Part shown: positions 52,476 to 64,000 of the stretch, in pieces
How positions within the stretch are numbered: the first letter of the stretch is position 1
How the letters are laid out: each line of letters starts with the position of its first letter
Origin: Pseudomonas sp. URMO17WK12:I2
GTDB taxonomy: Bacteria; Pseudomonadota; Gammaproteobacteria; Pseudomonadales; Pseudomonadaceae
Direction of reading: 5' to 3'
DNA: 64,000 bases
Assembly: GCF_003253735.1 (NCBI RefSeq)
Contig: NZ_QKYW01000005.1
Location: forward strand, 310,001 to 374,000
Program-made: the position numbers and the translations under genes
The notes under the pieces: generated by a model
Seen by the model: the letters and a program-made list of their open reading frames with translations, nothing else
The model's database searches: none
What the model was told of the DNA's origin: nothing

Positions 52476-53276
52476 ATGCACCTTTCCGCGCTGTACCGCT
52501 TCCCCCTCAAATCCGCCATGGGCGAATCCCTGCCAAGCCTGCAGCTCGATGGACTGGGTGTGGCCGGCGATCGCCGCTGGATGTTCGCGGACGCGGATAC
52601 CGGGCGGTTCATGACGCAGCGTACCTTCCCACACATGAGCCAACTGAAGGCGCGCTGGAATGCCAGTGGCGGCCTTTCGCTCGAAGCCCCTGGCATGCCC
52701 GTTTTGCAGGTGGCACTGCCAGACCCTGAACAGGCGCTGCGTGGGGTGATCATCTGGCACGATACCCTGCGGGTACCGGATGCCGGTGATGAAGCCGCGG
52801 CCTGGGGGAGCCAGTTTCTAGGCAAGGCCTGCCGCCTGGTTCATGTACCGGCAGAACGGGCGCGCTATATCGAAGGCAACCTGAATGACGACGAGAAGGT
52901 CGGCTTCGCTGACGGCTTCCCGTTGCTATTGATCGGCCAGGCCTCACTGGATGACCTGGTCGCCCGTGTCGGCAGACCGTTGGAGATGCTGCGCTTTCGC
53001 CCCAATCTGGTGGTGCAGGGCAGCGAACCCTATGCCGAGGACAACTGGACGCGCATTCGCATCGGCGGGGTCGAGTTCACCCTCGCCAAACGCTGCTCGC
53101 GCTGCGTGATCACCACCATCGACCCGCAGACCGGTGAACGCAGTGCCGACCGCGAGCCGCTGACCACCCTGCGTACTTACCGCCAGGGCGAAGGGGGCAT
53201 CCTGTTCGGGCAGAACCTGATCAACCACGGCAGCGGCGAGCTGCAGGTCGGTATGGCGGTCGAGGTAGTGGCTTGA
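52476..53276 (+). CDS. MOSC-domain protein (YcbX-like)
   Basis: 266 aa. N-terminal MOSC_N barrel (ALYRFPLKSAMGESLPSLQLDGLGVAGDRRWMFADADTG) and C-terminal MOSC domain ending with KRCSRCVITTIDPQTGE, where the Cys (about residue 208-211) is the likely Mo/sulfur site. The family binds Mo-cofactor and reduces N-hydroxylated compounds (YcbX/mARC-like). It fits the cofactor genes nearby. The start at 52476 is chosen by family; AGGA precedes it. Ends at a bidirectional hairpin. Confidence 0.92.
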   Translation: MHLSALYRFPLKSAMGESLPSLQLDGLGVAGDRRWMFADADTGRFMTQRTFPHMSQLKARWNASGGLSLEAPGMPVLQVALPDPEQALRGVIIWHDTLRVPDAGDEAAAWGSQFLGKACRLVHVPAERARYIEGNLNDDEKVGFADGFPLLLIGQASLDDLVARVGRPLEMLRFRPNLVVQGSEPYAEDNWTRIRIGGVEFTLAKRCSRCVITTIDPQTGERSADREPLTTLRTYRQGEGGILFGQNLINHGSGELQVGMAVEVVA

Positions 53277-53299
53277 ATCGCCCGGCTCGGGCGATTTCT
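53276..53299. terminator. Terminator between MOSC gene and slt (convergent)
   Basis: AATCGCCC (53276-53283) / GGGCGATT (53289-53296), loop GGCTC. The stem begins at the MOSC stop codon and T residues follow, while the reverse has A before it; it can serve both converging genes. Confidence 0.78.
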
Positions 53300-53342
53300 G
53301 ATCAGGGTGTTGGCAACCCAGGCTAGGCCTGGGCTTGGCGTC

Positions 53343-55268
53343 TTACTGGTCGAAGTAACGCTCGTGCCAGCCTACCAGCGGCTGTGGCGCGTTGAGCTTG
53401 TCGCCGTAGATCACCGCATAGGACAGCACGTTCTGCACGTACTGGCGGGTTTCGTTGAAGGGAATGTTCTCCACCCACACGTCATAGGACAGGTGATCGG
53501 CGCCGCGCAGCCACTGGCGCACGCGGCCCGGCCCTGCGTTGTAGGCCGCCGAAGCAAGCACCCGGTTGCCGTTGAACTGGCCGTAGATCTGGCTCAGGTA
53601 GGCGGCGCCCAGCTGGATGTTGACGCTGGGCAGCAGCGCGTTGTTCGGGTTGCTCAAGGGAATGCCGAACTTGCGCGCGGTCTCCTTGGCCGTGGCGGGC
53701 ATCACCTGCATCAGGCCCATGGCGCCAACGGGGGACTTGGCATCGGCCATGAAGCCGCTTTCCTGGCGGGTAATGGCGAATACCCAGCTCGAATGCAGGC
53801 CGCGTTTCTTGGCCTCGCTGGTCAGTGAATCGCGGTGGGCCATGGGGAAGCGGATATCCAGGTCATCCCAGTATTTCGCCTGGCTGATGGTACGGATCGC
53901 CGGGAAATACCATTGCATGTCATAGGCCAGGCGCGCCTGGGCGACCAGCTCATCGCGATCGAAATGCCGGCTGGCGTGGTACCACTCGCGGCGACCTTCG
54001 ACGATCTGGCCGCGGTCGTGAAACTCCATGGCACGGCGGATGCCGGGGGCATTGCGCACCTTCTTCATGACGGCCGGGCTCAACTGCAGTGGCGCATTCT
54101 TCAGGTAGTAGGGCTCCTTGACCTGATCGGCGGCCATGAAACCGTAGAAATCGCGCTCCTTGGCCAGCTCGTGGAACAGCGGCTGGGCGGCCTTGCTGTT
54201 CGGTTGCGCCAGTTGCAGGCTGCGCGCCTGCCAGTAGCGCCAGCGGTTGGTGCTGGCCAGGGACTCGGGCATGCGGCTGATCAGCTTGTAGGCATCGTCC
54301 CAGCGGCCCAGGCGCAGCAGCAGGCGGGCGCGCCACTCGCTGACGGTGTCGTCGCGCAGGTTGGGGTCGTATTTACTCATCACGTCGAGCGCGCGCGGGT
54401 CGAAGCGGCGCGCCAGGGTCAGGCCGATCTCGTTGGCGATGGCGACCTTTTCCTGCTCGGAAAAGCGCATGCGCTGCGAGTAGCCCTCGAGCAGGCTCAG
54501 GGCCTGTTCCGGATCCTGGCGGGCGAGGCGGCGCAGGCCGAGGCTGACCACATCGCCCATGGCGTCGTCAGCCGGCGTGAAGCGCGCGGTCTGGGTCAGC
54601 ATCTGCGGTTTCTGGGCGACCTCGACGAGCAGCTTGCCGTGGTTGCTCAGAGTTGGCAGATTCTTGCTCAGCAAGGTCGCCAGGCTGTAGTTGCGCGCTT
54701 CGGCGGCCAGCTTGGCGCGCTGCCAGCGGCGTTGTTCGGTCAGTTGGCCTTCAGCCGCCCAGCGGTCGAACAGGCGGTCACAGGCTTCGGGCTGGGACTT
54801 GCCGACCAGCCAGAGCTTCTCGGCCGTGGCATAACCTTCGGCGGTCTGGCCCTGAGCCAGTTGGCGCTGGCCATTGAGGCAGTCCAGTTCGGTGAAGTTC
54901 AGTCCCGGGTCGTAGTATTTGGCGAAGGTTTGCCATTCGCCGCGCTCGGCGAGCCAGCGCAGCCAGCGCAACTTCATCCAGCTGGCCTGGGGCAGGTCGC
55001 CGTGGGCGGCGAGGAAGCCTTCGATTTCCTGGTTGCTGGCCGACTTCAGACGGGCGGTCAGCTCGTCATAGGTCAGGTAGGGGGTCAGCGGGTAATCGCG
55101 CAGCGCGCTGGCGTAGCGCTGGTAAGGTCCCTTGTCGCCCTTGGCGAGCGCGGCCTTGGCTTCGTCGTAGTACTGGCGCTGCTGCTGCAGGCTCGCGGCC
55201 TGGCTGAGCGTGGAGGTGGCGGCGCAAAGGATCAGGCAGGACAGCAGACTGGGCAAACGACAGCGCAT
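53343..55268 (-). CDS. slt: Soluble lytic murein transglycosylase Slt
   Basis: 641 aa, the E. coli Slt70 layout: signal peptide (MRCRLPSLLSCLILCAATSTLSQA), a long superhelical ring of helices, and a C-terminal lysozyme-like domain with SSWVFAITRQESGFMADAKSPVGAMGLMQVMPATAKETAR (catalytic Glu in RQESGF). It cleaves peptidoglycan to 1,6-anhydromuramic products in the periplasm. The start at 55268 is set by the signal peptide; the open frame extends 58 codons further. Divergent from uup across 369 bp. Confidence 0.95.
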   Translation of the reverse strand: MRCRLPSLLSCLILCAATSTLSQAASLQQQRQYYDEAKAALAKGDKGPYQRYASALRDYPLTPYLTYDELTARLKSASNQEIEGFLAAHGDLPQASWMKLRWLRWLAERGEWQTFAKYYDPGLNFTELDCLNGQRQLAQGQTAEGYATAEKLWLVGKSQPEACDRLFDRWAAEGQLTEQRRWQRAKLAAEARNYSLATLLSKNLPTLSNHGKLLVEVAQKPQMLTQTARFTPADDAMGDVVSLGLRRLARQDPEQALSLLEGYSQRMRFSEQEKVAIANEIGLTLARRFDPRALDVMSKYDPNLRDDTVSEWRARLLLRLGRWDDAYKLISRMPESLASTNRWRYWQARSLQLAQPNSKAAQPLFHELAKERDFYGFMAADQVKEPYYLKNAPLQLSPAVMKKVRNAPGIRRAMEFHDRGQIVEGRREWYHASRHFDRDELVAQARLAYDMQWYFPAIRTISQAKYWDDLDIRFPMAHRDSLTSEAKKRGLHSSWVFAITRQESGFMADAKSPVGAMGLMQVMPATAKETARKFGIPLSNPNNALLPSVNIQLGAAYLSQIYGQFNGNRVLASAAYNAGPGRVRQWLRGADHLSYDVWVENIPFNETRQYVQNVLSYAVIYGDKLNAPQPLVGWHERYFDQ

Positions 55269-55637
55269 GGCACTTCCGGGGTCATCTCGTGAGCGGGCGC
55301 GACCTGGCTGATGCAGGTCGCCTGATGTGCCCTTGGGGCGGCGACGGTCTGGGCCGCGGCGAGGCGCGACAGCGACAGCGACAATGGGCGCTAGCTTAGC
55401 CTTTTGCCCGCGTGCCGCGAAAGGGCCGCTGGTGCCCTGCACATGTCTGTTTATGTCACGTCGATGGTCGGCAGTTGCGCTGACAGACGCCAGCGGCCTT
55501 CTCGGTTAGAATATGCGCCCGTTTTTGGCAGACGCCTGTTTCTGCCGGATCAGTTTCGTGGTCGACCCCAGCGAGCGCCTAGTGGCGCTCGCCCAGGTGC
55601 TTGCCGGCCACTCCTGCGTATTGTCGAGGCAACCCTG
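55269..55637. other. 369-bp divergent gap slt/uup, with leader hairpin
   Basis: No gene seen. It must hold the promoters of slt (minus) and uup (plus). TAGAAT at 55507-55512 is a possible -10 for uup; I see no good -35 at standard spacing. A perfect 9-bp hairpin, GCGAGCGCC (55571-55579) / GGCGCTCGC (55584-55592), lies 46-67 nt before the uup start and would be in its 5' leader. Confidence 0.5.
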
Positions 55638-57563
55638 ATGACCCTGCTCAAGTTCACCGATGTTTCCCTGGCCTTTGGCGCCATGCCGCTGCTGGACAAG
55701 GTGTCTTGGCAGATCGCCCGCGGCGAGCGGGTGTGCATCATCGGTCGTAACGGCACCGGCAAGTCGAGCATGCTCAAGCTGGTCAATGACCAGCAGAAGC
55801 CCGATGACGGCGCGATCTGGCGGGCGCCGGGCCTGAAGATCGGCGAGCTGCCCCAGGAGTTGCCGGTGGCCGATGGCCGCACGGTATTCGACGTGGTTGC
55901 CCAGGGTCTCGACGGTGTTGGCGAGCTGCTTGCCCAGTACCACCACCTGGCGCAGAACTGCGTCACCGAGGACGACCTCAACAAGCTCATGCACGTGCAG
56001 CAGGAGTTGGAAGCAAAGGACGGCTGGCGCCTGCAGCAACTGGTGGACAGCACCCTGAGCCGCCTGCAGTTGCCGGCCGACAAGACCCTGGCCGAGCTCT
56101 CCGGCGGCTGGCGGCGACGCGTGCTGCTGGCCCAGGCGCTGGTCAGCGAGCCCGATCTGCTGCTGCTCGACGAACCGACCAACCACCTGGACATTGGCGC
56201 CATCGCCTGGCTGGAAGAGGCCATCAAGGACTTCCAGGGCGCCGTGCTGTTCATCACCCACGACCGGGCCTTCCTGCAGAGCCTGGCCACGCGCATTCTC
56301 GAACTGGATCGTGGCGGGCTGATCGATTGGAACGGTGATTACGCCAGCTTCCTGGTGCACAAGGAGGCTGCGCTGGCTGCCGAAGAGACCGCCAATGCGC
56401 TGTTCGACAAGAAGCTCGCCCAGGAAGAAGTGTGGATCCGTCAGGGCATCAAGGCCCGCCGTACCCGTAACGAAGGCCGCGTGCGCGCCCTGAAAGCCTT
56501 GCGGGTGGAGCGCAGCGAGCGCCGCGAGCGCACCGGCAAGGCCAACATCCAGCTGGACGTGGCGGACAAGTCCGGCAAGCAGGTGATGGTGCTGGAGAAC
56601 GTCAGTTTCGCCCATCCGGGCGGCCCGCTGCTGATCAAGGATTTCTCCATGGTGCTGCAGCGTGGCGACCGCATCGGTCTGCTCGGCGCCAACGGCACCG
56701 GCAAGACCACGCTGCTCAAGCTGATGCTCGACGGCCTGCAGCCGACCGCCGGCAAGGTGGAGCAGGGCACCAAGATCGAAGTGGCCTATTTCGATCAGCT
56801 GCGTCACCAGCTCGATGTGGAAAAGACCGTCATCGACAATATTTCCGAAGGCCGCGATTTCATCGAGATCGATGGTCAGAACCGCCACGTGCTGAGCTAC
56901 CTGGGCGATTTCCTGTTCAGCCCGCAACGCGCCCGCACGCCGGTCAAGGCGTTGTCCGGGGGTGAGCGTGCCCGCCTGCTGCTGGCCAAACTGTTCAGCA
57001 AACCGGCCAACCTGCTGGTGCTCGACGAACCGACCAACGACCTCGACGTGGAAACCCTGGAGCTGCTCGAGGAAGTGCTGTCGAACTTCAAGGGCACCGT
57101 GCTGATGGTCAGCCACGACCGGGAATTTCTCGACAACGTGGTGACCAGCACCCTGGTTTTCGAAGGCGAGGGCAAGGTGCGCGAATACGTCGGAGGTTAT
57201 CAGGACTGGCTGCGCCAGGGCGGCTCGCCGCGCCTGCTCGGCGTCGGCGAAAGCAAGTCGGGCAAGGCCGAGTTGGGCTCCGCTGTCGTCGAAACGCCTG
57301 CCGCTGCGCCAGTTGCCGAGCCGGCAGAAAGCGCCCCGGCAGCCAAGAAGAAACTCAGCTACAAGCACCAGCGCGAGCTCGATGCCATGCCCGAGCAGAT
57401 CGATGCGGCCGAACAGAAGATCGCCGAGCTGGAAGGCAAGATCGCTGATCCAGTGTTCTACCAGCAGTCCAGCGAGCAAACCGCGGCAGTATTGGCGCAG
57501 TTGCAGGCGCAGCAGGACGAGCTGGAGCGTCTGGTCGAGCGCTGGGCTGAGCTGGAAGGCTGA
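55638..57563 (+). CDS. uup: ABC-F family ATPase Uup
   Basis: 641 aa, two ABC domains on one chain without membrane spans. First: Walker A GRNGTGKSS (about 36-44), LSGGWRRR, LLLDEPTNHLD; second: GANGTGKTT, LSGGERARL, LVLDEPTNDLD. A C-terminal coiled-coil DNA-binding domain (about 560-641) is typical of Uup, as opposed to the EttA, RbbA or antibiotic-resistance branches. It acts on ribosomes and affects transposon excision in E. coli. GAGG precedes the ATG at 55638. Confidence 0.95.
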   Translation: MTLLKFTDVSLAFGAMPLLDKVSWQIARGERVCIIGRNGTGKSSMLKLVNDQQKPDDGAIWRAPGLKIGELPQELPVADGRTVFDVVAQGLDGVGELLAQYHHLAQNCVTEDDLNKLMHVQQELEAKDGWRLQQLVDSTLSRLQLPADKTLAELSGGWRRRVLLAQALVSEPDLLLLDEPTNHLDIGAIAWLEEAIKDFQGAVLFITHDRAFLQSLATRILELDRGGLIDWNGDYASFLVHKEAALAAEETANALFDKKLAQEEVWIRQGIKARRTRNEGRVRALKALRVERSERRERTGKANIQLDVADKSGKQVMVLENVSFAHPGGPLLIKDFSMVLQRGDRIGLLGANGTGKTTLLKLMLDGLQPTAGKVEQGTKIEVAYFDQLRHQLDVEKTVIDNISEGRDFIEIDGQNRHVLSYLGDFLFSPQRARTPVKALSGGERARLLLAKLFSKPANLLVLDEPTNDLDVETLELLEEVLSNFKGTVLMVSHDREFLDNVVTSTLVFEGEGKVREYVGGYQDWLRQGGSPRLLGVGESKSGKAELGSAVVETPAAAPVAEPAESAPAAKKKLSYKHQRELDAMPEQIDAAEQKIAELEGKIADPVFYQQSSEQTAAVLAQLQAQQDELERLVERWAELEG

Positions 57564-57595
57564 TGCCGGCGGCGTCCGCAAGCAATTCGCTGATA

Positions 57596-57623
57596 TGAAA
57601 ACGCCGGGCTGTTGCCCGGCGTT
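57596..57623 (-). terminator. Terminator for the universal stress protein gene
   Basis: Perfect 10-bp stem AACGCCGGGC (57600-57609) / GCCCGGCGTT (57614-57623), loop TGTT; A residues precede it (T run on the minus strand). It lies between uup and usp and may stop both. Confidence 0.85.
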
Positions 57624-57644
57624 GATCGCTGTAGCGCAGGGTGA

Positions 57645-58088
57645 TCAGGCGGTCGGCTTCTTCAGGCTCACAGCCAGTACGTCGCACGGCGCGCCATGCA
57701 GCACGTCGTTGGCGGTGGAGCCGAGCAGCAGGGCCAGGCCATGGCGGCCGTGGCTGCCGACGATGATCAGGTCGCAGTGCTGTTCGGAGGCCAGGCGGTG
57801 GATTTCCTGGCGCGGCTGGCCGTAGGCCAGGTGCCGGCTTTCGGCGCTGAGCTGCGGGTATTTGATGGCAAAGGCGTCGAGGCGCTCCTTGGCCTGTTCG
57901 AACTGCTGCTGTTGCAGCATCGACAGGTCCATCGGCACGTCGCCGCCGAAGGCCATGGCCATCGGTTCGACGATGTGTACCACGGACAGTTTGGCCTGGG
58001 TGCTGCCGGCCAGAGCCTGAGCGCGCTTCATTACCGGGTCGCACTCCTCGGTCAGATCGACGGCGACCAGAATGTGCTGGTAGGACAT
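57645..58088 (-). CDS. Universal stress protein (UspA family)
   Basis: 147 aa, one Usp domain with HILVAVDLTEECDPVMKRAQALA at the start and the ATP-binding-type GSHGRHGLALLLGSTANDVLHGAPCDVLAV near the end (GXXGXX9GS(T/S) pattern). These bind ATP and respond to stress or anaerobiosis. GGAG lies 9 nt before the ATG. Monocistronic and convergent with uup; Pseudomonas homologues near fadBA and uup are conserved in order. Confidence 0.95.
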   Translation of the reverse strand: MSYQHILVAVDLTEECDPVMKRAQALAGSTQAKLSVVHIVEPMAMAFGGDVPMDLSMLQQQQFEQAKERLDAFAIKYPQLSAESRHLAYGQPRQEIHRLASEQHCDLIIVGSHGRHGLALLLGSTANDVLHGAPCDVLAVSLKKPTA

Positions 58089-58176
58089 GGGGTTGTCTCC
58101 TTACAAGGGTGACCAGTGATTTCAAGTATGGCTGGTTTGAGCATTTACCACAGGTTGCGCAGTCGAGATAGAAATT

Positions 58177-58614
58177 ATGACGGGATGGATCGTTCTGGCC
58201 CTATTGGTCCTGGCCCTCAGCCCGCTGGTCTGGCTGGTACCCTCGCGTCGCCAGCGTGGCCAGATGGACGTGCGCATGCAGGCGCGACGCCTGGGCCTGG
58301 CGATGCAGCTGGCCCGCGAGGAGTGGCCGTACTGGCTGAGCAAGACGCCGCCCAACCCCTGCCCGCAATACCACCATCCACGGCCCCGTGGGCGCCAGGA
58401 CAGCTGGTGCTACTGGCAGCGCGAGCCGGGCCAGTGGCTGAACAAATGGCAGGAGCCCTGCGCCGATGCGGCGCTGGCCGCACAGCTCGCCACCTTGCCG
58501 GTCGACGTCTACAAGGCCGAGGCCACGCCGCAGATGATCGCCCTGTTCTGGGGCGAACGCGCACAGCCCGAGTCGCTGCCGGCGATTGTCGCCTTCCTCA
58601 AGGCCCGCGCCTGA
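58177..58614 (+). CDS. Single-span membrane protein, conserved hypothetical
   Basis: 145 aa: an N-terminal membrane span (about 3-22, GWIVLALLVLALSPLVWLVP) and a basic cytosolic domain with conserved-looking EEWPYWLSKTPPNPCPQYHHPRPRGRQDSWCYWQREPGQW and LPAIVAFLKARA. The Trp/Pro/Cys-rich middle is unusual. It is sometimes annotated as YajC-like from the span alone, which I would not accept. The ribosome site is weak. Function unknown. Confidence 0.75.
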   Translation: MTGWIVLALLVLALSPLVWLVPSRRQRGQMDVRMQARRLGLAMQLAREEWPYWLSKTPPNPCPQYHHPRPRGRQDSWCYWQREPGQWLNKWQEPCADAALAAQLATLPVDVYKAEATPQMIALFWGERAQPESLPAIVAFLKARA

Positions 58615-58643
58615 TTCAGCTGTGGAGCCGGCGCCGCAGCGGC

Positions 58644-59462
58644 TCATGGCGCGCTGCCTGATTGCGCCAGCAGCGCGTCGACGTCCGCCAGGCTGCGGAT
58701 GATGCTGTCCGAGTACTTGTTGACCAGAAAGGGCACGCTCTTCTCGTTGTAGTTGCGCAGCGAGCTTTCGATGTATCGCCACTTGGTCGCCACACCATCG
58801 AGCGCGGTGTTGATCGCCGCGCTGTTGCCGGGTTGGTTGCGCAGCGCAGCCAGGCGCGTGGAAAAGTCGGCGACCAATTCCTCGATGGGCCGCTCGCTGC
58901 TGTCGGCGGAGAAGCTCGCGCCCACCGATGCGCTACGGGCGGCGTAGTTCACGGCAATGCTCTGCATCAACAGGCTGAGTTGCCGGATGGCGCTGGCCTG
59001 CGTGCTGACGGCACTGCCATCCATGGGTTGCAGCGCTTCGTAAAGCGCCTGGGCGGTCGCCAGCACCTGGCGGTTGCGCGAGGCCATGTCCGCGACCGGC
59101 TGCAGGTCCGTGTAACCCTGCTTTTGCAGGGCTGTCATCAAGGTCGTCAACTCCTGGTCATAGGCTTGCCACTGCTGCTGCAGCTGGCCTTGCAGGCGCG
59201 CGGCACCCACGTCGCGCAGGTTCGCCAGCTTGTCTAGCTGCTCGCGTGCCTGCTGGCGTGAGGCGTCGATCATCCGCGCATAGCGCTGGTCGCCCTCCAT
59301 GCCGTTGTACATGTAGAAGTCGCCCAGGCTTTTCTGGGCGGCGAGATGGAAGTTCTGCAGGTGCTGGAGCTCGCCGGCGGTATTGGCCAATGCCGCTGTA
59401 GGTATCAGCAGGGCCGCAAACAGAAGGGCACGCAGAGAGACGGCACGCAAGTGAGTTGACAT
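58644..59462 (-). CDS. Periplasmic helical protein, conserved hypothetical
   Basis: 272 aa with a signal peptide (cleavage near residue 26, after ALA). The mature part is almost entirely helical with charged coiled-coil stretches (DASRQQAREQLDKLANLRDVGAARLQGQLQQQWQAYDQELTTLM) and ends with LRNYNEKSVPFLVNKYSDSIIRSLADVDALL. No cysteines, no known domain. GAGG precedes the ATG at 59462. Conserved near the fadBA genes in Pseudomonas as far as I recall; role unknown. Confidence 0.75.
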   Translation of the reverse strand: MSTHLRAVSLRALLFAALLIPTAALANTAGELQHLQNFHLAAQKSLGDFYMYNGMEGDQRYARMIDASRQQAREQLDKLANLRDVGAARLQGQLQQQWQAYDQELTTLMTALQKQGYTDLQPVADMASRNRQVLATAQALYEALQPMDGSAVSTQASAIRQLSLLMQSIAVNYAARSASVGASFSADSSERPIEELVADFSTRLAALRNQPGNSAAINTALDGVATKWRYIESSLRNYNEKSVPFLVNKYSDSIIRSLADVDALLAQSGSAP

Positions 59463-59556
59463 GCGGGAACCTCGGTGTAATCGCTCGTTCTTGTTGTTTT
59501 TGGTCATTCGGTGGCAGCCGAATGGGCGCGACTCTACCCGCGACCCGGGGTTTTGG

Positions 59557-59778
59557 CTAGCGGTCACGAACCGGCCAGCGTTGCTTGCCGAATGATGGGA
59601 TATCGACGCTGATGATCGGCTTTTCGCTACCGCCCAGCGTGACTGTATGGTCTGCGTAGTGCTGGCCGTAGCTGGCTACATAACGCCAATTGACAATCGC
59701 AGGCTTTTCCGTGAAGGTGTGCTCACCCAAATCAAACGGGCGTATGAATTGAGTGTTTGCCACGCCGGCAGTGCCCAA
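59557..59778 (-). pseudogene. Possible remnant CDS, C-terminal fragment
   Basis: A minus-strand frame with coding-like codons encodes 73 aa ending GGSEKPIISVDIPSFGKQRWPVRDR, beta-rich in appearance, with fairly ordinary but less GC-rich codon use. It has no good start: the frame opens at a TTG at 59778 and remains open upstream without an ATG or ribosome site. It sits in a 434-bp gap between the helical protein and fadB. It may be a decayed gene end or simply chance. I recognise no family. Confidence 0.3.
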
Positions 59779-59896
59779 TTCAGTCCGAATACCGCATCGG
59801 TGGGTAGCAGATTTTCGTCTACGTTGTCTGGTGGCGAAGTCGGCCGGTTGGCTCCGGTGTGTACTGTTCAGATTCCCTTAGCGTGGAGATCAGTTG

Positions 59897-63250
<3,354 letters not shown>

Positions 63251-63267
63251 CGTTTGAGGTGTTGCAC

Positions 63268-63298
63268 AGCCGGGGCTTCTGCCCCGGCTTTTGTTTTT
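63268..63298 (+). terminator. Rho-independent terminator after fadBA
   Basis: Perfect 9-bp stem AGCCGGGGC (63268-63276) / GCCCCGGCT (63281-63289), loop TTCT, then TTTTGTTTTT. Confidence 0.93.
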
Positions 63299-63394
63299 AG
63301 GAGCCTGCCACGTCGCATGGCTACCCAGGTTCGGTCGTTGCGCGAAATACCGACCGACCTTTCTATCGAAACAAAAATATTTCCAGGAAATTGA

Positions 63395-63634
63395 ATGATG
63401 TCGCTGCAGCCCGGTCTCTACCGTCATTACAAAGGTCCCGAGTACCGTGTGTTGGGTGTGGCCCGGCACTCGGAGACGCAAGAGCAAGTCGTCGTCTATC
63501 AGGCGCTGTATGGCGAATTCGGGCTCTGGGTACGACCGCTGGAAATGTTCACCAGCGATGTGGAGGTGGACGGCGAGCGTGTTCCGCGCTTTGCTTTTGT
63601 CGAGGGCGAAGCGAGCGTTTTGCGGCGTCCCTGA
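63395..63634 (+). CDS. DUF1653 family protein
   Basis: 79 aa. PGLYRHYKGPEYRVLGVARHSETQEQVVVYQALYGEFGLWVRPLEMFTSDVEVDGERVPRF is the DUF1653 domain, a small SH3-like beta-barrel of unknown function. AGGA lies 7-10 nt before tandem ATGs (63395 and 63398); either could be used. Upstream of topA, separated by 267 bp. Confidence 0.88.
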   Translation: MMSLQPGLYRHYKGPEYRVLGVARHSETQEQVVVYQALYGEFGLWVRPLEMFTSDVEVDGERVPRFAFVEGEASVLRRP

Positions 63635-63901
63635 GGCGGTTGCAAAGAACACTCGCCCTTGACCTTGCCTCGACCGCCACTATATATAGCGGGGCCAAAG
63701 CAGGTCGCAGGGCGCTCTTGCAGTCCGCCGGATGATGGCAAGACTGAAGTGGCACCAGCGGCCGCGCCACGTTTCTTGGCGTTCGCTCTGTCGGGCGAGC
63801 GCTGTCATCGTCGACGCATTAGGCGTTGACTCGATACGCCTCATAGTTTTTTCAGGCAGTTGCTTGCCTTTCAATTATCGAATTCAGGAATTTTCCAATC
63901 C

Positions 63902-64000
63902 ATGGGTAAATCGCTGGTCATCGTGGAATCCCCGGCCAAGGCCAAGACCATCAACAAGTACCTGGGTAGCCAGTACGTGGTGAAGTCGAGCATCGGCCAC
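63902..64000 (+). CDS. topA: DNA topoisomerase I (partial, N-terminus)
   Basis: The first 33 codons, running off the window. [20 protein letters not shown] is the unmistakable Toprim-domain start of type IA topoisomerase I, which relaxes negative supercoils. The 267 bp upstream (63635-63901) hold no gene I can support and should contain its promoter; a TATATATA-like tract is at about 63680. The rest of the gene lies beyond the end. Confidence 0.95.
   Translation, partial: MGKSLVIVESPAKAKTINKYLGSQYVVKSSIGH

Noticed and set aside
58177..58614. YajC (preprotein translocase subunit)
   Set aside because: Only a generic N-terminal span supports it; the rest does not resemble YajC, which is about 110 aa and located beside secD.
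59690..59765. CAAAC...GTTTG near 59735-59760 as a PsrA operator for fadBA
   Set aside because: The half-sites are separated by about 16-17 bp, whereas the PsrA motif allows only 2-4 bp.
63732..63983. Plus-strand open frame of 83 codons overlapping the topA start
   Set aside because: It overlaps the topA N-terminus in another frame, has no ribosome site and untypical composition.

Overview
The window is GC-rich chromosomal DNA from a Pseudomonas. Evidence: gene content and order match blocks I know from pseudomonads. These are nap genes next to oprH-phoP-phoQ and dctA with a PcpS-type phosphopantetheinyl transferase nearby, and mobA / moaB-moeA / yegS / cheV / slt / uup / usp / fadBA / topA. 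The OprH protein is very like the P. aeruginosa one. The Anr-type, sigma-54-type and OmpR-family-type promoter sites also fit. There is no prophage, plasmid, transposase gene or CRISPR array. Almost all of the window is ordinary core genome; the unusual material lies in the intergenic regions.

Layout. 1-6.7 kb: a small hypothetical gene, the S1-domain protein CvfB, tRNA-Thr(CGU), a cation-efflux family protein, the AzlCD amino-acid exporter, an amidase, a flavin-reductase-like protein and a small secreted protein. 6.7-8.8 kb: the acetate uptake pair DUF485/actP behind a perfect 6-4-6 palindrome. 8.8-9.75 kb: a gene-free element of about 0.94 kb with 55-bp imperfect terminal inverted repeats. 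10-22 kb: a GGDEF diguanylate cyclase, small lipoproteins, Nudix, YebC-like, a beta-lactamase-fold lipoprotein, dGTPase, TauE/SafE, an inositol-monophosphatase-like enzyme, a GFA protein and a zinc-ribbon metallopeptidase. 22.06-22.33 kb: a 271-bp element with perfect 21-bp ends and two nested hairpins. 22.3-37 kb: a parvulin, a LysR regulator, membrane proteins of unknown function, a bestrophin, an StpA-like sugar phosphatase, a CAP-domain protein, the LemA/M48 peptidase pair, and an apeB-gmhA-mechanosensitive channel run.

37-47 kb is the respiratory and envelope-stress block. It holds pcpS and napEDABC (periplasmic nitrate reductase, no napF) on the minus strand. The 283-bp gap to the divergent oprH-phoP-phoQ carries an Anr/Dnr-type site and four GTTCAG half-sites at exact 11-bp intervals. 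dctA follows behind a good sigma-54 promoter. 47-64 kb: a small Cys-containing secreted peptide gene, tRNA-Pro(CGG), and the molybdenum-cofactor genes mobA, moaB and moeA, which would supply the NapA cofactor. Then come a lipid-kinase-like gene, cheV, a MOSC protein, the lytic transglycosylase slt, the ABC-F protein uup, a universal stress protein, the fatty-acid oxidation complex fadB-fadA, and the first 33 codons of topA.

I see no novel multi-gene system. The best leads are the two intergenic elements, the secreted peptide at 47059-47244, the quadruple regulator site before oprH, the structured repeat between oprH and phoP, and an apparently orphan glucosylglycerol-phosphate phosphatase-like gene. 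Identifications come from reading sequence and from memory of families; no database search was run.
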